A stretch of DNA of 7,354 bases. It comes from an uncultured Coriobacteriales bacterium (GTDB lineage: Bacteria; Actinomycetota; Coriobacteriia; Coriobacteriales; UMGS124). The position numbers and the translations under genes were made by a program. Positions 5,354 through 7,354 of the stretch are shown here, in pieces; position 1 is the stretch's first letter, and each line of letters starts with the position of its first letter. A model generated the notes under the pieces. The model was not told where the DNA came from. It saw only the letters and a program-made list of their open reading frames with translations, and did not search any database. Location of the stretch: the NCBI GenBank assembly GCA_934662525.1, contig CAKUKJ010000103.1, positions 1 to 7,354 of the forward strand, given 5' to 3'.

Positions 5354-6878
5354 CCCGCCCCTCGACCAGGTCGATCAGCTCCTGCTTGGAATGAACGTCG
5401 AGCTTGGCGTAGATGCGCCTCACATATGTGGAGACTGTATTCTTGGACAGCAGCAGGGCCTCGCGTATGTATACCTGCGAACGGCCGCGCGCCAAGTACT
5501 CGCACACCTCAGCCTCGCGCGCCGACAGCTGGTACCGCGCGGAGAGACGGGCAACGCCCCGGGAGACAGGGTCAGGGACGCCGTCGGCATCAACGCCCCA
5601 AACCTTGTCGCCCAAGAACCCAGAGGTCCCTTCCATGCCGGCGACGGCCTCGGAGGGCGTCGAACCGGCGGCACGGCCGACGCAGTCGCGCTGCGCCGTA
5701 TATGAGCGTTGTGGGACAAGCGCCATGGCGAAGGCATACGCGCACACAACCATCAGCCCGAACAAAGCCGGGTCGGACTCGACTGCCCCCATCTGGGCGC
5801 ACCAGCCGCTCATCAGCTGACCGACGAACACCCCCAGATAGCTTGCCGCCGACCCCAGCGCCAACCAGAACGCGCTGCGCTCGGGTCCGTTCTGGGCGAT
5901 GCGGATAAAGTAAAGGAGGAGCACCGTCTCGCAGCACGAGTTGAGCGCGACGTTGAGCGCGCCAGCCCAAAACCGCGACGCCGGGGAATCGAGCGCAAAC
6001 AGCACCATAGACAAGGCGAGCACCGGCAACATCGTAGAAGAAAGGGCCTGGAAATCGACGCGCACCGCAAAACGGGTGATAAGCAGGGCGAAAACGATAG
6101 ACAGCAGATAACCGATGGCACCCGACGCGTCCACTCCGACGATAAACAGCCCGTCGCCCGGCTGCGCCACGCCTGACGTCATCGGGGCGACATTCATGAC
6201 CGCCCAGGCCACGACGCCGAAGGCGAGCATACGTACGATGGCAGAAACCCCTTCCGCGAGGGCGGCACCACCGCCCTCATCCGACCCGGCGCAGGCCTGT
6301 CCTTCGGCCCACGCGCGAGCCCTCGCAAGCGTCAACGCGCACCCCATGATGAGCAGCAACGCCACAACGAGTGCAGGGAGCTGCGGTAGCGGCGGCACGA
6401 CAACGGCACACAGAGCGCTCGCCGCAAACGACACGGGCACGACCATCTCCAGCCTCGCCATGTCCAGACGCATGAGGGCCAGGCTCCATAACAGGCTGAA
6501 AAGGGCGCTCGCCGCACCCGTGCACACACCGCTCACGATGGAAAGCCCCCAGGAAAACGCAGGCTGCCCAACATGCTGGCACGCCACCGAGAGAGTCGTG
6601 CCCACCGCCGCCAAAACCGGCGCAGCGATGAACATCGCCCGGCTATCCGCAAGCTCGCGCCTCAGCCCAACCACGGCAAGGACGAGAAGCAAAGCCGGCA
6701 CGACGGCCGCCGACACCAGCCACGACAGGTCGAACTCGCCGCCGCTCACCGCCTGGGTGGCAAGAGAGTCCGTGCTCCACGACACATAGCCCCAGGCGTA
6801 GAGAAGGCCGTAGCCGAAAAAGCAAGCCGGAACATCCCGCCATGGGGCGGATGGCGAGACCTCAGATGACAGCCCCAT
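5349..6878 (-). CDS. Membrane-bound LuxR-type transcriptional regulator 2 (12-helix sensor plus HTH)
   Basis: From the ATG at 6878 the protein has 509 residues. The first ~390 hold about a dozen hydrophobic segments (for example 17-34, 52-71, 81-100, 109-135, 148-165, 168-184, 211-230, 249-268, 281-296, 304-325, 336-358 and 371-389). A polar linker (391-442) leads to a LuxR/GerE domain (445-507) with LSAREAEVCEYLARG and a recognition region around SKNTVSTYVRRIYAKLDVH. Both regulators end in nearly the same tail (DLVEG then KEE or RE), so they are divergent paralogues. The frame stays open upstream to TTG 6947 and ATG 6893, but the extended -10 at 6915-6923 would lie inside those longer versions, and GAGGT precedes 6878. 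The gene converges on the FAD gene and meets it at the terminator. It may control the FAD enzyme or a gene beyond the right edge. Function is certain at family level only. Confidence 0.92.
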   Translation of the reverse strand: MGLSSEVSPSAPWRDVPACFFGYGLLYAWGYVSWSTDSLATQAVSGGEFDLSWLVSAAVVPALLLVLAVVGLRRELADSRAMFIAAPVLAAVGTTLSVACQHVGQPAFSWGLSIVSGVCTGAASALFSLLWSLALMRLDMARLEMVVPVSFAASALCAVVVPPLPQLPALVVALLLIMGCALTLARARAWAEGQACAGSDEGGGAALAEGVSAIVRMLAFGVVAWAVMNVAPMTSGVAQPGDGLFIVGVDASGAIGYLLSIVFALLITRFAVRVDFQALSSTMLPVLALSMVLFALDSPASRFWAGALNVALNSCCETVLLLYFIRIAQNGPERSAFWLALGSAASYLGVFVGQLMSGWCAQMGAVESDPALFGLMVVCAYAFAMALVPQRSYTAQRDCVGRAAGSTPSEAVAGMEGTSGFLGDKVWGVDADGVPDPVSRGVARLSARYQLSAREAEVCEYLARGRSQVYIREALLLSKNTVSTYVRRIYAKLDVHSKQELIDLVEGRE

Positions 6879-6881
6879 GGC

Positions 6882-6886
6882 ACCTC
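6882..6886 (-). promoter_or_regulatory. Ribosome binding site of regulator 2
   Basis: The minus strand reads GAGGT shortly before ATG 6878. It is weaker than the AAGGAGG sites of the two enzyme genes and its spacing is short, but neither alternative start (ATG 6893, TTG 6947) has a better one. It suggests that the regulator is translated at a modest level. Confidence 0.45.
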
Positions 6887-6914
6887 GCAGCATCGGGAGC
6901 GGATATCGGAGGGG

Positions 6915-6923
6915 ATTGTACCA
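6915..6923 (-). promoter_or_regulatory. Extended -10 promoter of regulator 2
   Basis: The minus strand reads TGG followed by TACAAT, an extended -10 (TGn plus five of six consensus bases). Extended -10 promoters can work without a -35, and none is apparent here. Transcription would begin near 6908, about 30 bases before ATG 6878, consistent with the chosen start and suggesting steady, constitutive expression of the regulator. Confidence 0.5.
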
Positions 6924-7252
6924 CCGCCCCGCAAACACAGGCAGCAAACGTCGGCAACGGGGCTAACGACTGCCCGCCCGGCCCAGAATGACGAATTTCA
7001 CCCGTCCCTTTCCGTCCAGACCGACAGACTCCCGACGTGACCCCCAAGGATATCCGCAACCATGAGCGTCAGGCGCCTCGCCAGCAGGATGGTGGTGCAG
7101 AAAAAGCGACTCGTTCGAACCTGCTTGCCATGCGGCAGGCCTCAAACCCTGGCCCCTTCGTGCCGCGATGCGCAAGGCCCCATTCAGCCGATATGCCCGT
7201 CTCAGCGATGTCGCGCGCCTCCTGCACGCCCACCGGCGGACGGACTAGCCCC

Positions 7253-7354
7253 CTACAGCACCACCGTGGGCACAACTACCATGATGATCATGTAACGCAG
7301 GAGAAAACCTTCCACGAGCATCGGCAGCATAGTGGGGTTCCGCAGGGGAAACGC
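7253..7354 (-). CDS. Possible C-terminal end of a membrane protein, partial
   Basis: A frame open from the right edge to TAG at 7253-7255 encodes 33 residues ending in the hydrophobic stretch LLRYMIIMVVVPTVVL, which resembles the last transmembrane segment of a permease or membrane subunit. The other two minus-strand frames give a Cys/Arg-rich and a His/Gly-rich peptide that look non-coding. The evidence is only the hydrophobic composition of a short fragment, so it could be chance. If real, the gene would lie upstream of regulator 2 on the same strand with a gap of about 370 bases. Confidence 0.35.
   Translation of the reverse strand, partial: AFPLRNPTMLPMLVEGFLLRYMIIMVVVPTVVL

Larger units (their letters stand above)
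6879..7252. other. Intergenic region upstream of regulator 2
   Basis: These 374 bases contain the extended -10 promoter at 6915-6923. The rest is GC-rich and shows no gene with a ribosome site, no clear terminator and no repeat array. Short open frames on both strands (6963-7175 minus, 7062-7295 plus, 7069-7275 minus) overlap one another and have unremarkable Arg/Ala/Pro-rich products typical of chance frames in GC-rich DNA. Confidence 0.5.

Noticed and set aside
4414..5505. Minus-strand open frame opposite the FAD reductase and across the terminator
   Set aside because: It crosses the terminator hairpin, overlaps two well-supported genes and has a low-complexity Val/Gly/His-rich product.
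7113..7120. GTTCGAAC, resembling a tRNA T-loop or an attachment site in a tRNA 3' end
   Set aside because: The flanking bases cannot form a five-pair T-stem on either strand, and no anticodon arm or acceptor partner is found. The 8-base palindrome alone is not evidence.
6963..7295. Overlapping short frames on both strands upstream of regulator 2
   Set aside because: None has a credible ribosome site or a recognisable product, and they overlap each other in several frames.
1..7354. Search for CRISPR arrays, insertion sequences, rRNA or tRNA genes
   Set aside because: I saw no regularly spaced repeats, transposase-like proteins, terminal inverted repeats or RNA gene signatures in the window.

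Overview
The window looks like a chromosomal segment of a high-GC anaerobic gut-type actinobacterium of the class Coriobacteriia, most likely family Eggerthellaceae. The basis is the gene mix: a Tat-exported molybdopterin reductase, a Tat-exported single-domain FAD reductase and two 12-helix membrane proteins ending in a LuxR-type DNA-binding domain. That combination is typical of Eggerthella, Gordonibacter, Slackia and relatives. The genus cannot be fixed from the sequence alone. Coding DNA is GC-rich and the promoter gaps are clearly more AT-rich.

Layout from left to right. (1) 1-1319, minus strand: the N-terminal 439 residues of a molybdopterin oxidoreductase running off the left edge. It has a twin-arginine signal, an iron-sulfur cysteine cluster and a likely cysteine molybdenum ligand. 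(2) 1320-1652: a divergent control region with an AT-rich island, a repeated GGCAT/TTACC element and a perfect -10 box. (3) 1653-3152, plus strand: LuxR-type membrane regulator 1. (4) 3153-3603: a 451-base gap with possible stem-loops and a plausible promoter. (5) 3604-5259, plus strand: a Tat-exported FAD-dependent reductase or dehydrogenase with a GTG start. (6) 5319-5353: a strong rho-independent terminator. (7) 5349-6878, minus strand: LuxR-type membrane regulator 2, convergent with the FAD gene. (8) 6879-7252: a gap with an extended -10 promoter for regulator 2. (9) 7253-7354, minus strand: possibly the hydrophobic C-terminal tail of another gene running off the right edge.

Reading of the system (inference): each exported redox enzyme sits beside a one-component membrane regulator. 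In Eggerthella lenta, regulators of this architecture (DadR is the characterised example) switch on neighbouring reductase genes when the substrate is present. The window therefore fits two adjacent modules for anaerobic respiration-like reduction of small organic compounds outside the membrane. Regulator 1 is the natural candidate for the divergent molybdoenzyme, and regulator 2 or 1 for the FAD enzyme. The substrates cannot be read from the sequence. The FAD enzyme lacks the usual fumarate-reductase catalytic residues at the positions where I can align them, so its substrate is probably not fumarate.
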